Assembly (NCBI RefSeq): GCF_017539065.1
Contig: NZ_JAFYHP010000031.1
Coordinates: 94,560-158,559 of the forward strand
Source: Methanobrevibacter sp.
GTDB lineage: Archaea; Methanobacteriota; Methanobacteria; Methanobacteriales; Methanobacteriaceae
Direction of reading: 5' to 3'
Length of the DNA: 64,000 nt
In this document: positions 47,654 to 55,788 of the stretch, piece by piece
How positions within the stretch are numbered: the first letter of the stretch is position 1
How the letters are laid out: each line of letters opens with the position of its first letter
The notes under the pieces: generated by a model
Database searches by the model: none
Seen by the model: the letters and a program-made list of their open reading frames with translations, nothing else
What the model was told of the DNA's origin: nothing
Position numbers and translations under genes: made by a program

Positions 47654-47690
47654 TATATAAATAAGATTAAAGAGCATTTGAAAAGTATTT
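47654..47690 (-). promoter_or_regulatory. Repair-promoter element, site D, with TATA box (nurA-herA promoter)
   Basis: The minus strand reads ATACTTTTCAAATGCTCTTT (47688 down to 47669), followed by TTTATATA (47661-47654). The core ACTTTTCAAATGCTCT is intact. The TATA box ends 17 nt after GCTCT, the same spacing as in sites A and B. The nurA start is about 32 nt downstream. Confidence 0.65.
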
Positions 47691-47706
47691 TAAAAAAAGA
47701 TAAAGG

Positions 47707-47727
47707 TTGAGTAGATGAACTACTCAA
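47707..47727 (-). terminator. Hairpin at the end of the GGGP synthase gene
   Basis: TTGAGTAG (47707-47714) and CTACTCAA (47720-47727) pair around ATGAA. The stop TAG (47722-47720) lies in the stem. T-rich sequence follows on the minus strand. Confidence 0.5.
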
Positions 47728-48472
47728 GTGAAGCTTTCATTACAGCTCCAGTAATTTCTTGGATTTTAGCTTTGATGTCTTCAACTTCTTCTACAACTGT
47801 ACCGGTTACAATGATGTCTCCACCGGCTTTCGCTGCCATATAAGCTGCTTTTCCATCACGGATTCCTCCACCGACTACTAAAATGTTTTTAGGTGCGGCT
47901 TTTTTAGAGTAAGCGACCATTTCAGGAGGCACCGGTTCTGGAACACCTGAACCTGCTTCAAGATAGAAGAATTTAATGCCGAACAATTCAGCAGACATCG
48001 CATAAACAGCAGCTATTTTAGGTTTGTTTCTAGGAACTAAATTAGCATCTCCAACCCATCCGACAGTACCTCCAGGTGCAACTACCATATAATGCATAGG
48101 TAGGATTTCCATACCTGAAGCTTTAACAGCAGGTGCTGCAATGGCTTGTGCGCCATTAATCCAGTGAGGATTTCTAGAATTCACATAACTCATGTAAAAT
48201 ATAGCATCAGCATATTTACTTACACTGCTTGTGTTTCCTGGGAAAATGATAACAGGCACTGCAATGTTTTCAGATAAAATTTTACATGTCTTATCAACAT
48301 CATCTCCATTTACTGTTGATCCACCAATCATTATTCCATCACTGCCTCCTTCAATAGCTTGTGTTGCTATTTCTAAGGCTTCTTCAGGGGTTTGTTCATC
48401 AGGGTCAATTAATGTAAAATGAAGTTTTCTTGTTTTTAAAATATCCCTAATATAATTTTCAACGTCTTTCAT
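47720..48472 (-). CDS. Geranylgeranylglyceryl phosphate synthase
   Basis: 250 residues from the ATG at 48472, preceded by AGGTATTC. The TIM-barrel PcrB/GGGPS family is recognised by LHFTLIDPDEQTPEEAL, DGIMIGGSTVNGDDVD, PVIIFPGN, YLEAGSGVPEPVP and VGGGIRDGKAAYMAAKAGGDIIVTG. It forms the first ether bond of archaeal lipids. It has no obvious cotranscribed partner and is preceded by a TATA-rich region and followed by nurA promoter site D on the same strand. Confidence 0.93.
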   Translation of the reverse strand: MKDVENYIRDILKTRKLHFTLIDPDEQTPEEALEIATQAIEGGSDGIMIGGSTVNGDDVDKTCKILSENIAVPVIIFPGNTSSVSKYADAIFYMSYVNSRNPHWINGAQAIAAPAVKASGMEILPMHYMVVAPGGTVGWVGDANLVPRNKPKIAAVYAMSAELFGIKFFYLEAGSGVPEPVPPEMVAYSKKAAPKNILVVGGGIRDGKAAYMAAKAGGDIIVTGTVVEEVEDIKAKIQEITGAVMKASLE

Positions 48473-48551
48473 ATGAATACCTAAAAATAGTTTTGTCAAA
48501 AATAATATTTAATGTTTTATAAAAAAAATAGTTAAGTTAAAGAGAATATAA

Positions 48552-48698
48552 TTATCCTCTTTGTTCTTTTGCTTTAAATCTTAAACCTTTGTAACCGCAT
48601 TTTCTGCAAGTTGTAGCACCAGCAGGGTTACGAGCGTTACATTTTAAGCAGATTTTGATGTTAAACATTCTGTTTTCTGCTTCTTCAAATCTTGCCAT
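48552..48698 (-). CDS. rpl40e: 50S ribosomal protein L40e
   Basis: 48 residues, starting [20 protein letters not shown]. Two CxxC pairs (CLKC and CRKC) form the zinc ribbon of L40e, and the basic tail [12 protein letters not shown] matches archaeal L40e. The ribosome site is AAGGAGGAATT. It is an expected ribosomal small gene and is probably transcribed from its own AT-rich promoter. Confidence 0.93.
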   Translation of the reverse strand: MARFEEAENRMFNIKICLKCNARNPAGATTCRKCGYKGLRFKAKEQRG

Positions 48699-48852
48699 TA
48701 ATAATTCCTCCTTATAATCGTGAAAATCAATAATAATAAACTGTTATGAATACATAACTATTAATTAATTATTTTAAATTAATAGTATTTAAATGTTTAG
48801 TTAAAATGAGTTAAAATAAGGAAAAATCAACTTCTAAAAAAATTAAAAAATG

Positions 48853-48878
48853 AGATTTTAGGATTGGACCTAAAATCT
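48853..48878 (-). terminator. 10-bp hairpin terminator of the TIR operon
   Basis: AGATTTTAGG (48853-48862) pairs with CCTAAAATCT (48869-48878), 6-nt loop. On the minus strand CATTTTTTAATTTTTTT follows. It closes the three-gene TIR operon. Confidence 0.6.
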
Positions 48879-48897
48879 TTGTATTCAACAGCCATAT

Positions 48898-49611
48898 TCA
48901 ATCGAAACCGAAGTCACTGTATCCGCCTTTACCAGATCCACTAGCTTTGCTTGAACTTCCACGACTACTTGAAGAGGAAGAACTGAATCCAAAATCACTG
49001 TATCCTCCACTTGAATAATCAGAGGAAGAGGAACTGGATGAACTAGTACTTGATGAACTGGATTGAACAGCAGATTGTGTTTTTTCAACAACATCAATTA
49101 CATTGCCTGAACCAGGTGAACTGCCAGTGTCGTTGATTTTAATTTTTACACTAGGATCGTGGTATTTTACACTTTCCCAACATTGCAATAAAAGATTTTT
49201 ATCGGAAGATTGTATCAATAGGGTGTCATTATATTGAGTATTTTTAACAAATACTGAATAGACTCCATCCTTTTCATATATTACAACATTATCTTCCTTC
49301 AATTTTTTCGCTCCGGTTGCAACATCATTCTTGAGTTTCTTCAACTCTTTTTCACTTGATGCAGCGGATAGATTTGAACAGCTTGTAATATTTATATCTG
49401 AGTCCTTATTCTTATAATGGAAAACTCCATCCTTATCCACTTTGTTGGTAACGTTTTTAGTATCCGGAACCTGCATATATGCAGATTTGCTTAAAAGAAT
49501 TGTCTTTTGCTTGGCGGTTCCAACATGGGAATCATTAAATACGAAATAAGCTCCAATAATAGCAATTACCGCAATTATGGCAACAATTATAATGATTTTC
49601 TTTTTATCCAT
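48898..49611 (-). CDS. Membrane-anchored protein with serine-rich tail, third gene of the TIR operon
   Basis: 237 residues from the second ATG (49611, GGGG 9 nt upstream). An N-terminal helix (IIIIVAIIAVIAIIGAYFVF) anchors a domain of about 140 residues with beta-like alternation (MQVPDTKNVTNKVDKDGVFHY). The last about 50 residues are mostly Ser with two GGYSDFGF motifs. No TIR domain is present. The gene begins 15 bp after TIR2, so it belongs to the operon; its exterior domain could be the sensed or bound component. Its general architecture resembles the protein at 60807. Confidence 0.6.
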   Translation of the reverse strand: MDKKKIIIIVAIIAVIAIIGAYFVFNDSHVGTAKQKTILLSKSAYMQVPDTKNVTNKVDKDGVFHYKNKDSDINITSCSNLSAASSEKELKKLKNDVATGAKKLKEDNVVIYEKDGVYSVFVKNTQYNDTLLIQSSDKNLLLQCWESVKYHDPSVKIKINDTGSSPGSGNVIDVVEKTQSAVQSSSSSTSSSSSSSSDYSSGGYSDFGFSSSSSSSRGSSSKASGSGKGGYSDFGFD

Positions 49612-49626
49612 AATATCCATCCCCTA

Positions 49627-50484
49627 TTAAATCTGAGAATCGTCCTGCGCAAGTATGATGTTGTTCTTATTAATCAGTTGCACATCAACCGCCTTAATGT
49701 TATTAGAATCGGATACTGTAGAACCGAACAGATATCCTGAACTTACAACCTGAGCATTTTCAAATGCAGTTTCTTTTGACTCAACCAAACTGCCGGACTG
49801 ATCATAGAAGTCAACCACAATCACACACTTGTCTCCCGGTGAAGGGGTCGGTGAAATTGTTCCCTCTACGGTATAGGAGTAGTTCCAGTCAGTTTTCTGT
49901 TTTCTAACATCATCTACCTTAAAGTCAGTGATTTCCAGCTTGACATCACCTGCCTTCATCTGTGTGGCACCTGAATCTCCGGTATCACCGTTAAATGCCA
50001 TGAAACCGATGACTCCAACAAGAAGCACAAGAACAACAGCTCCAAGAAGTATTAGTTTTTTGCGTTGTTTAATGGCATCTATAACAGTTCCCTTTGCTAA
50101 TTCCCTAGTGTCCTTAACCAATATGTCAAATTTATCTTCAGGATTAGGATAGGCTTCTATCCTAGGTTTGTTCCTTAAAAAGAATTCCAAACCACCCTCT
50201 ATTTTAGAATCATCAATTTGATACACCAATATTTTCTTATCAATCTCAAATGCGGTGTCTACTTCATTGTTAACGAAGTTGGACTGTTTGGAATTTTTTG
50301 AGTAAAGCAAAACCATAACCTTGGACTTTTCAATAGCTTCAGTTATTTCGGTAACTGAGGTAGTTACACGGGCATCCCTGTTTTTCATCCAACAGCGCAG
50401 CCTACTCTTTTCCAAAGTGTCACAAACATCCTTTGCCACATCTAAATCTCTTTCATCATAACAGATATACACATCATGAGCCAT
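49627..50484 (-). CDS. TIR-domain membrane protein (TIR - transmembrane - exterior beta domain)
   Basis: 285 residues from the ATG at 50484; GGTGGG is 6 nt upstream, whereas an earlier ATG overlapping the previous stop has no ribosome site. Residues about 1-135 are a TIR domain (AHDVYICYDERD, CWMKNRDARV, KVMVLLYSKNSKQSNFVNNEVDTAF) with the likely catalytic Glu74. A transmembrane helix follows (LILLGAVVLVLLVGVIGFMAF, about 151-171), preceded by KQRKK, so the TIR domain is inside. The C-terminal about 110 residues form an FxLYD-like domain outside (SYTVEGTISP, VVDFYDQSGSLV). It is paired with an upstream TIR gene and a third membrane gene. Whether it acts as an NAD-cleaving enzyme is inferred from the family. 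Confidence 0.8.
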   Translation of the reverse strand: MAHDVYICYDERDLDVAKDVCDTLEKSRLRCWMKNRDARVTTSVTEITEAIEKSKVMVLLYSKNSKQSNFVNNEVDTAFEIDKKILVYQIDDSKIEGGLEFFLRNKPRIEAYPNPEDKFDILVKDTRELAKGTVIDAIKQRKKLILLGAVVLVLLVGVIGFMAFNGDTGDSGATQMKAGDVKLEITDFKVDDVRKQKTDWNYSYTVEGTISPTPSPGDKCVIVVDFYDQSGSLVESKETAFENAQVVSSGYLFGSTVSDSNNIKAVDVQLINKNNIILAQDDSQI

Positions 50485-50498
50485 CAATAACCCACCAT

Positions 50499-51485
50499 TC
50501 ATTCTTCAAGTATATTATCGCTTTCTTCACTGTATATTACCTTATCGTTTGCATCCCTCAGTTCCACTGAAACCTTGGCGGTGTCCTTATTGTCGACTTC
50601 GATAGAGCCTAAGGTATTTCCTTCAATGTCGCTTACCTTGGTGTCGCTGCTGTCAATCACCTTGCCGGATGCATCGTAGTAATCAATGTGGACAACATCC
50701 TTAGAATCGGTCAAATTCTGAGAAACTGTTCCAAATACAGAGTAAACGTAATTATTATCACCGTAATCGTCTATACCAACATAGCCAATGCTGATTGCAG
50801 TTTCATTTACATCGCTAGATTCGTCATTTCCGTTAAGTATCATGAAGCCTGAAACGGCCACTATTAAAACAAGAACTGCTGCAATGATAGGCAATTTGTA
50901 TCTTTTCCAAATGCCCGGAGGATCATAGTGAACTCCTCCTTCATCCTGACATTTCTGACAAAGGCCTGATGAATTGTATTCCTGATAAGCTTCCTTGTTT
51001 TTGAACTCTTCAGATTTCTTAAACATCCTATGGCATTTTATGCATTGCCCGTCCAAGTCCCAATGGGCCAGAATATTTTTAACTGTCACAACCACCTGAT
51101 CATAGCAGCTTTGAAGTGTTTTATTCTCATCTTCAAGGGCTTCAGGAGAAGCATCTATCCATTGGGTGTTTTTCAAATAGAATTTCATATCCCGTTCGGG
51201 AAGCATCTCATCAACTTTTAAAGAAACAATACGCTTGTTGGTACTGAAAGCCGTGTGTATCTCCCCTGTCACATACTTGGATTCATGTGCCTCTTTCGAA
51301 AACACTAAAACAATAATTTTAGCTGCATTTAAACCCTTCATTATCTCATCAGCATAATTAGTGCCCGGTTTAATATTTCTAGGTGCAATCCAGCAGCCAA
51401 TACCGTTATTCTCCAAGTTTTCACAGACCTCATCTGCAAACTCCTTGTTTTGAGACGAATAACTAATAAAAACATCATGATTCAT
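50499..51485 (-). CDS. TIR-domain membrane protein with zinc ribbon (TIR - zinc ribbon - transmembrane - exterior beta domain)
   Basis: 328 residues. Residues 1-140 form a TIR domain (NHDVFISYSSQNKEFADEV, CWIAPRNIKPGTNYADEI, IIVLVFSKEAHESKYVTGEIHTAF), with Glu75 in the catalytic position. A zinc ribbon with CIKC and CQKC pairs (about 152-184) lies between it and the helix at about 196-216 (KLPIIAAVLVLIVAVSGFMIL). The positive residues before the helix put TIR inside. The exterior part is an FxLYD-like domain (YVYSVFGTVSQ, VHIDYYDASGKVI), homologous to that of the next gene. The ribosome site GGTGA lies 5 nt before the start. It heads the operon. Confidence 0.82.
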   Translation of the reverse strand: MNHDVFISYSSQNKEFADEVCENLENNGIGCWIAPRNIKPGTNYADEIMKGLNAAKIIVLVFSKEAHESKYVTGEIHTAFSTNKRIVSLKVDEMLPERDMKFYLKNTQWIDASPEALEDENKTLQSCYDQVVVTVKNILAHWDLDGQCIKCHRMFKKSEEFKNKEAYQEYNSSGLCQKCQDEGGVHYDPPGIWKRYKLPIIAAVLVLIVAVSGFMILNGNDESSDVNETAISIGYVGIDDYGDNNYVYSVFGTVSQNLTDSKDVVHIDYYDASGKVIDSSDTKVSDIEGNTLGSIEVDNKDTAKVSVELRDANDKVIYSEESDNILEE

Positions 51486-51530
51486 GACTTCACCATTTAA
51501 ACATGCTTATAATAAGATATTATATTTTTT

Positions 51531-51543
51531 TAATATATATAAT
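51531..51543 (-). promoter_or_regulatory. TATA box of the TIR operon
   Basis: The minus strand reads TTATATATATTAA across 51543-51531, about 46 bp upstream of the TIR gene start, predicting a short leader of about 25 nt. No unusual operator sequence was noticed beside it. Confidence 0.5.
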
Positions 51544-51579
51544 AATGGATAGGTATGATTTATTTAAAAAAAATAGGGA

Positions 51580-51601
51580 GGAATAAATAAAGATTTATTC
51601 C
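51580..51601 (-). terminator. 9-bp hairpin terminator of the adhesin operon
   Basis: GGAATAAAT (51580-51588) pairs exactly with ATTTATTCC (51593-51601), 4-nt loop, 1 nt after the stop of the last adhesin gene. Eight T follow on the minus strand (51573-51566). Confidence 0.6.
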
Positions 51602-51602
51602 C

Positions 51603-53660
51603 TTAAACTTTACGGAAATATTTTGGTCCTTTTACAGCGCTCTTCTTGAGTTTGATGCATGATGTAACAGACCCCTTATATTTGATGCTATACGGCATCA
51701 GCTTAACCTTATGCTTTCCAGCGGAAAAACTGTTGGTTGCAAATCCGACAGCACCGTTATAGGTTTCCTTTTTACCTTTAATCTTTTTGGTCTTGAGGAC
51801 ATATGTCTTGTATTTTTTGCCTGTATAAATCAAACATTTAATTTTTACGCCGTTTACTCCTTTTTTGGTCTTTTTGTTCAAGACAATGTAGGAAAGCAAA
51901 GACCCTCCCTTATCGTTTACTCTTGATTGAAGCTTATATTTCAGTACAGTTTGCTTTACAACAGTAATGGAAGACTTTAAACTGTTAAGGGTATATCCCT
52001 TATGTGAAGCGCTGACAACAATCTTATGGGTTCCTTTGGCCAGGGACTTTGTTTTATAGGAAACCTCGCCTTTGGAATTGGTATAAAGTGTCAGTGTTTT
52101 ATATTTTTTGCCTGTGTAGACCTTTAAAGTGACTTTCATGTTTGCAATCGGATTGTTGTTTCTTGGATCAACAATCTTGATTGTCCATGCGGCAGCGCTT
52201 TTTAATGCAACAGTCAATTTGGAAGCCTTAATAACAGCGGTAGCCTTTTTAACTGTGATTCTTAAATCACTGTCAACTGCTGTGTGGTTTTCATCAGGAG
52301 TTGTGGTTACACGCAATGTATAGATTCCGACAGCTAAATTAGAAACAGTCAATACATTATTTGCAAATGTGATTTTTGCTTCCGGATGATTCAAAACGGC
52401 AATGTTTTTCTGTTGGATTGTTCCTCCTTTAACAGTGACGTAAATTGAACCGGATGCTGCGTATTCAAAAATCATACCTGCACTGAAAGTGACACTGGAG
52501 TTGATTTTGGTTCTGTTGAAAGTGTTGTCCTGTGAAATTATTAATTGACTTCCGTAAATCGCTTGGCCTTGAGTTTCACCATAGTCCAGAATGAAATAAT
52601 TTGACATTACATTTGAACGAGAACCACTGTAAATATCGTTTCCTAAAATTGCAGTGTTTCCTTTAAAGAATGAGCCGTTAACAATATTATTTCTTCCCAA
52701 ACTAATAGCTCCCCCATTGGAATTGTTAGCGTAATTGTCAGTGAAATTACATCCATTAATTTCTAAATTCTCACAATCACAATAAATCGCTCCTCCGCCG
52801 ACATCAGAAGTACTATTTAAAGAGTTTGAAACGTAATTCTTATCAAATCTGCAATTGTAAATCCTGTTTTCACTGCCCCTTACAACAATTGCGCCTCCTT
52901 TTGACCCTACAGCATAATTGTTTTCGAAAGTGCAACCAATTACACTGGAATGAAGACCTCCCAATACGACAGCTCCACCATACTGGTCAGCACGATTGTC
53001 ATTGAAAGTACAGTTTATTACATTTGAATTATCCCCATCAATCACAACTGCTCCGCCATACTGGTCAGCGCGATTGGCCTTGAAAACGCAGTTGGTTATA
53101 TTACAGTTCTGGCCGGTCACCAATACTGCACCGGAATAACTGCCGCCAGCAATATTTCTATCAAATACACAGTTGTTTATTATGCCGTTATCGCCCTCAA
53201 AAAGGACAGCTCCTCCAAAACCATTATAATTGGCTTCAATGAACTTCAAATTATTTAAAACAACATTGGAAGTACTGGAGTCAATGTTGAATAACCTTTT
53301 TTTACTTAACGCAAAGGCATAATATTTTATGCTTGCCCCATCACCTTCGCCGGTGATGTTGAGTGTCTTATTAATTTTAACTTCGCTTTCTAATTCGAAG
53401 GTTCCATTGAGTATGATTGTATCTCCGTCATTGGCCGAATCAATCGCCTCTTGAATGCTCTGTCCTGAATTAACATGACGAATCTCATTCAAGACAACAT
53501 CATTTTGGTTGCCGTTTAGCGATTCATCACTTATTGACACATCAGCAATATCCTCATTGGTATTTTCCATCATTTGAGCATCAATATCGGCTGCACTTAC
53601 ATTCGACATTACGAAAATGCTCAAAACGATAAGAAACAACAATACAATTTTCTTATTCAT
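51603..53660 (-). CDS. Adhesin-like secreted protein (beta-helix, Ig-like and lysine-rich terminal domains)
   Basis: 685 residues. Signal peptide MNKKIVLLFLIVLSIFVMSNVSAAD; then an N-terminal right-handed beta-helix (about 90-370) built from GGAxx-NCxF repeats such as DNRADQYGGAVV; a linker with VTFSAGMIFEY; and from about 400 Ig-like domains ending in a lysine-rich block (VYTGKKYKTLTLYTNSKG, GVKIKCLIYTGKKYKTYV, IKYKGSV) that closes with KGPKYFRKV. The C-terminal half is nearly the same as in the next gene. Export and wall attachment by the basic domain are inferred. Third gene of an operon with the two upstream adhesins, 12 bp behind its neighbour. Confidence 0.78.
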   Translation of the reverse strand: MNKKIVLLFLIVLSIFVMSNVSAADIDAQMMENTNEDIADVSISDESLNGNQNDVVLNEIRHVNSGQSIQEAIDSANDGDTIILNGTFELESEVKINKTLNITGEGDGASIKYYAFALSKKRLFNIDSSTSNVVLNNLKFIEANYNGFGGAVLFEGDNGIINNCVFDRNIAGGSYSGAVLVTGQNCNITNCVFKANRADQYGGAVVIDGDNSNVINCTFNDNRADQYGGAVVLGGLHSSVIGCTFENNYAVGSKGGAIVVRGSENRIYNCRFDKNYVSNSLNSTSDVGGGAIYCDCENLEINGCNFTDNYANNSNGGAISLGRNNIVNGSFFKGNTAILGNDIYSGSRSNVMSNYFILDYGETQGQAIYGSQLIISQDNTFNRTKINSSVTFSAGMIFEYAASGSIYVTVKGGTIQQKNIAVLNHPEAKITFANNVLTVSNLAVGIYTLRVTTTPDENHTAVDSDLRITVKKATAVIKASKLTVALKSAAAWTIKIVDPRNNNPIANMKVTLKVYTGKKYKTLTLYTNSKGEVSYKTKSLAKGTHKIVVSASHKGYTLNSLKSSITVVKQTVLKYKLQSRVNDKGGSLLSYIVLNKKTKKGVNGVKIKCLIYTGKKYKTYVLKTKKIKGKKETYNGAVGFATNSFSAGKHKVKLMPYSIKYKGSVTSCIKLKKSAVKGPKYFRKV

Positions 53661-53672
53661 TTCTATTCCTCA

Positions 53673-55760
53673 TTAAACTTTACGGAAGAATTTCGGACCT
53701 TTTGTAGCAGCCTTTTTGATTTTAATATAGGTTGTTACAGATCCTTTATATTTGATGCTGGATGGCATTAGAACAACCTTATGCTTACCGGCTGAAAAAT
53801 CATTGGTTGAAAAACCAATTGCGCCTTTGTAAACCACTTTTCCATCTTTGATTTTCTTGGATTTTAGGGCATAAGTCTTGTATTTATTGCCGGTGTAGAT
53901 TAAACATTTGATTTTAACGCCATTGATTCCTTTATTCTTTTTGTTCAATACAAGGTATGATCGTAAAGATCCTTTTTTATTATCTACTTTTTTGTGAAGC
54001 TTGAATTTCAAGGCAGTCTGCTTTACAACTGTAATGGATGAAGTAACCGGATTTAGATTGTATCCTGCATGTGATGCGCTAACAACAATCTTATGTGTGC
54101 CTTTGGTTAAATCTTTTGTTTTATATGATGCTTCGCCTTTGGAATTTGTTGTAAGAGTTACAGTCTTATATTTGCTGCCTGTATAAACCTTTAAAGTGAC
54201 TTTCATATTTGCAATCGGATTGTTGTTTCTTGAATCAACAATCTTAATTGTCCATACGGCACCGCTTTTTAATGCAACAGTCAATTTGGAAGCCTTGATG
54301 ACCGCCCTTGCCTTGTTAACAGTGACTCTCAAATCACCGTCAACAGCTGTATGGTTTTCATCGGGAGTGGTGGTTACACGCAATGTATAGGTGCCTACTG
54401 CAAGATTGGAAACAGTCAATACATTGTTTGCAAAGGTAATCTTTGCTTCTGGATGCTTCAGGACAACAATGTTTTTCTGTTGAATTGTTCCACCGTCAAC
54501 AGTAACATAAATGGAACCTGTTGCTCCATATTCAAAAATCATACCTGCACTGAAGGTAACGCTGGAATTTGCCTTGGTCTTGTTGAAAATGTTGTTTTCC
54601 AATATCTTATAAAATTCCTTTTCATTTACGGCTATTGCATCGTGTTCGGTTTCACCATAATCAAGTACGAAAGTGTTTGAGGTTATGTTTTCACCATATA
54701 CTATATCATTTCCTATTTTAGCCTTATTGCCTTTGAAAAATGAATTTATAAGAGAGTCATTTCCAGACAGACTGACAGCTCCTCCCCAACCGTTTTCGGC
54801 TTTATTGTCTATGAAGGTACAATTATCGATTATTGTTATGAAATCTGTTGCAGTAAATATTGCTCCTCCACCTTGAGGTTTGTCAGGATTAAAATAGCTA
54901 TTGTCAATAGAATTGTCCCTAAATTCACAATCAACTATCCTGATATTTTCAGTTGTATCCAATATGGCAATTGCACCACCATAGTCACTGCACTTGTTAT
55001 TGACGAAAGTAGAATTTATCACACTGCAATTGCATTGTTCATATATAACCAATGCTCCGCCATAAGCATTACTTTCTGAGTCTTCAGCAATATTGTCTCT
55101 AAATACGCTATTGCGTATGATTCCTGAAGTACCATTCCATAAGATAGCTCCTCCGTATTTTGCACGGTTATTTGTGAATGTACAATTGGTTACATTACAA
55201 TAGTTACCGGACATTAGAAGAGCTCCGCCAATGGCATAATCACGTACAGCAGAGTTGTCTGTAAATTCACAATTTTCTAGGGATCCTTCATCTCCCAACC
55301 AAGTTATTGCTCCTCCAAATGCAAATACGCTTCCAATGAATTTGATGTTGCTTATAACGACTTTTGAAGCATTGACGCAAAAGAATGGAGTCTCAAGCGG
55401 ATTGGATCCGTTATATCTCAGAACCGCTCCATCGCCAAGGCCGACAATTTTAACAGATTTATTGATATTAATCAGATAATCGCAGGTATAATTTCCCTCA
55501 AGAGTAATTGTCGCTCCCTCTTCTGCTTCATCTATCTGGTCTTGAATATCCCGATATTCGGGATTCACATCACCAATTTCATCATTTGAATCTTCAATTA
55601 AGTCAGATTCATCCATAACATTAATTTCATCTATGCTTTGAGCTTCAATATCACTTGAATTGTCGCAGGACGTGACATCACAATCATCTGCTGCGCTTGC
55701 ATGTGATATTGAACATATGCATATCAATAGAAATAAAAGCAATATTATTTTTTTGTTCAT
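53673..55760 (-). CDS. Adhesin-like secreted protein, tandem paralogue
   Basis: 695 residues from the ATG at 55760 (GGGAG 8 nt upstream). The plan equals its neighbour: signal peptide (MNKKIILLLFLLICICSISHASAAD), an acidic stretch, beta-helix repeats with GGAxxxxGN..CxxTNCTFTNNRAKYGG, then Ig-like domains and a lysine-rich end (KGPKFFRKV). The DNA is almost the same as in the following gene over several hundred bases (about 51945-52540 against 54010-54605), pointing to recent duplication or gene conversion. The N-terminal halves are more divergent. Confidence 0.78.
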   Translation of the reverse strand: MNKKIILLLFLLICICSISHASAADDCDVTSCDNSSDIEAQSIDEINVMDESDLIEDSNDEIGDVNPEYRDIQDQIDEAEEGATITLEGNYTCDYLININKSVKIVGLGDGAVLRYNGSNPLETPFFCVNASKVVISNIKFIGSVFAFGGAITWLGDEGSLENCEFTDNSAVRDYAIGGALLMSGNYCNVTNCTFTNNRAKYGGAILWNGTSGIIRNSVFRDNIAEDSESNAYGGALVIYEQCNCSVINSTFVNNKCSDYGGAIAILDTTENIRIVDCEFRDNSIDNSYFNPDKPQGGGAIFTATDFITIIDNCTFIDNKAENGWGGAVSLSGNDSLINSFFKGNKAKIGNDIVYGENITSNTFVLDYGETEHDAIAVNEKEFYKILENNIFNKTKANSSVTFSAGMIFEYGATGSIYVTVDGGTIQQKNIVVLKHPEAKITFANNVLTVSNLAVGTYTLRVTTTPDENHTAVDGDLRVTVNKARAVIKASKLTVALKSGAVWTIKIVDSRNNNPIANMKVTLKVYTGSKYKTVTLTTNSKGEASYKTKDLTKGTHKIVVSASHAGYNLNPVTSSITVVKQTALKFKLHKKVDNKKGSLRSYLVLNKKNKGINGVKIKCLIYTGNKYKTYALKSKKIKDGKVVYKGAIGFSTNDFSAGKHKVVLMPSSIKYKGSVTTYIKIKKAATKGPKFFRKV

Positions 55761-55788
55761 TTGCAAATCTCCCATTCATAATATAATT

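Noticed and set aside
48898..51485. Calling the TIR operon a known Thoeris system
   Set aside because: Thoeris ThsA (SIR2 or other effector) is absent, and the TIR proteins are membrane-anchored.
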